Shown here: piece after piece, positions 62,942-64,000 of the stretch
Layout: every line of letters begins with the position of its first letter
Numbering within the stretch: position 1 is the stretch's first letter
Source of the DNA: Toxonevra muliebris
Taxonomy: Eukaryota; Arthropoda; Insecta; Diptera; Pallopteridae
DNA: 64,000 nt
Assembly: GCA_963691655.1 (NCBI GenBank)
Contig: OY829326.1
Location: 117,401,388-117,465,387, forward strand
Direction of reading: 5' to 3'
Notes under the pieces: generated by a model
The model's input: the letters and a program-made list of their open reading frames with translations, nothing else
The model's database searches: none
Told to the model about the DNA's origin: nothing
Program-made: the position numbers and the translations under genes

Positions 62942-64000
62942 AGGCTCCATAATGGAGCAAAACGGAGAGGACAATGGCAAGCTTATAGGGATAAACTAAC
63001 AGAATACAATAAAGAAATTAGGAAGGCTAAAAGAACTAGCTTTAGGAACTTCTGCGACAATATCTCATCTCTACCTGCTGCATCAAGGATATATAAAACC
63101 TTTGCAAAAGCAGGGCAGGACATGAGAATGGCGCTGAAGAAATCAGATGGCAGCTTCACCTGTAATGAAAAGGAACGAGCAGAATTGCTACTAGCAACAC
63201 ACTTCCCTGGAAGTGTCGGGCTAGATAGCAGGAATTCAGAGGAGCAGCCTAGAAGAATAAACAGAGTAAACAGGAAGGTAGCAGCAGAAATATGCTCTGC
63301 GCCTAGATTGGAATGGGCGTTAAACACTTTTCAACCATTTAAATCACCTGGTCTTGACGGCATATTTCCTGCTCTATTACAGAAGGGCATAAAGGAAATA
63401 TTGCCATTCCTTATTAATATAGGGAGAAGTAGCCTCGCTTTTGGGTACATACCAACAGCTTGGCGAAGGGCAAAGGTGGTATTTATACCAAAAGTGGGCA
63501 AAAAAGATACCACCAACCCTAAGTCCTTCAGACCTATAAGCTTAACATCGTTTATGTTGAAAACACTTGAAAAGGTGGTTGACAACCTTATACGATGTAA
63601 AATCTTAGACACAAATCCATTGCACCCCAATCAGCATGCATATAGAGCAGGCAGGTCTACCGAGACAGCTCTGCATGACTTAGTGGGGAAGATTCAAGGG
63701 GCACTAGATGTGAAAGAAGTAGCAGTATGTGCTTTCCTGGATGTAGAAGGAGCTTTCGACAACACCTCGCACGAGGCTGTCAATAACTCTCTAAGGCGAA
63801 GAGGAGTAGATAACACAACATCTAGATGGATGTCAGAAATGCTCTCCTCTAGAACAGCTGAGATGGAAACAGGGCTAGGTACCATATCAGTCAGCACAAC
63901 CAGAGGATGTCCACAGGGAGGAGTATTATCACCTCTAATGTGGAGCCTGGTAGTAGATGAACTTTTAATGAAACTCTCAGAGGCAGGCATAGACTGTCAA
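62942..64000 (+). CDS. Non-LTR retrotransposon reverse transcriptase (LOA/jockey type), runs off the window
   Basis: Open for 353 codons from RLHNGAKRRGQWQAYRDKLT to the window edge with no stop or shift. It copies element RNA into DNA at a nicked target site. In order it has the linker after the endonuclease (KEIRKAKRTSFRNFCDNI), then FQPFKSPGLDGIFPALL and PTAWRRAKVVFIPKVGK, then SFRPISLTSFMLKTLEKVVD, then HAYRAGRSTETALHDL. Motif A is AFLDVEGAFDN with the catalytic aspartate intact, and motif B is RGCPQGGVLSPLMW. Motif C (FADD) should lie just past the edge. The upstream endonuclease and ORF1 are absent: the frame begins at the border of the preceding hAT-like element, so this copy is 5' truncated. 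Lack of lesions suggests a recent insertion. Antisense ORFs here are shadows. Confidence 0.9.

Noticed and set aside
62983..63990. Three minus-strand ORFs near the right end
   Set aside because: They are antisense shadows of the intact reverse transcriptase frame on the plus strand.
1..64000. CRISPR arrays, bacterial operons or an integrated prokaryotic system
   Set aside because: No regularly spaced identical repeats, no Shine-Dalgarno-led gene runs, and introns and transposons mark eukaryotic DNA throughout.

Overview
This is eukaryotic nuclear DNA from an insect, most likely a higher fly. A tephritid fruit fly is my best guess. It is AT-rich, the genes are split by GT-AG introns, the three recognisable protein genes look Drosophila-like, and the intergenic DNA is full of mariner, Tc1, hAT-like, piggyBac-like, Helitron and jockey-type relics plus CAA/CAG and TATG microsatellites. 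The species call is inference.

Layout. (1) 1-2,058: the last two exons of an unidentified plus-strand gene, with a tRNA-derived SINE-like sequence in the intron. (2) 2,984-3,396, minus: a complete three-exon Tim9 small-Tim chaperone gene (Tim9a), convergent with the first gene. (3) 3,670-4,380: a TTAA-flanked piggyBac-type MITE, a 48-bp tandem repeat and a reverse transcriptase scrap. (4) 6,013-12,264, minus: the cohesin release factor wings apart-like (wapl). I resolved it into seven coding exons with every splice phase matching (1,720 residues), plus a candidate internal first exon giving a short isoform of about 1,400 residues. (5) 14,942-22,603, minus: a secreted lipocalin (236 residues, five coding exons). 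Its 6.7-kb first intron holds at least four transposon-derived segments. (6) 22,604-64,000: no complete host gene. This is a transposon graveyard with microsatellites and at least nine elements bounded by inverted repeats. It also holds a mariner and a Tc1 relic, a Helitron helicase scrap, four dead non-LTR retrotransposon fragments and, at the right edge, an open (no stop) non-LTR reverse transcriptase that runs off the window. A strong splice donor at 54,051 after a CAA/CAG-rich stretch may end the 5' noncoding exon of a plus-strand gene whose coding part lies beyond the window.

The host genes have unrelated jobs (mitochondrial import, sister-chromatid cohesion, extracellular ligand binding) and do not form a functional cluster. 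I found no evidence for a new multi-gene system. The most useful leads are the wapl alternative start, the possible distal promoter exon near 54 kb, and several MITE families whose ends can be placed to the base.
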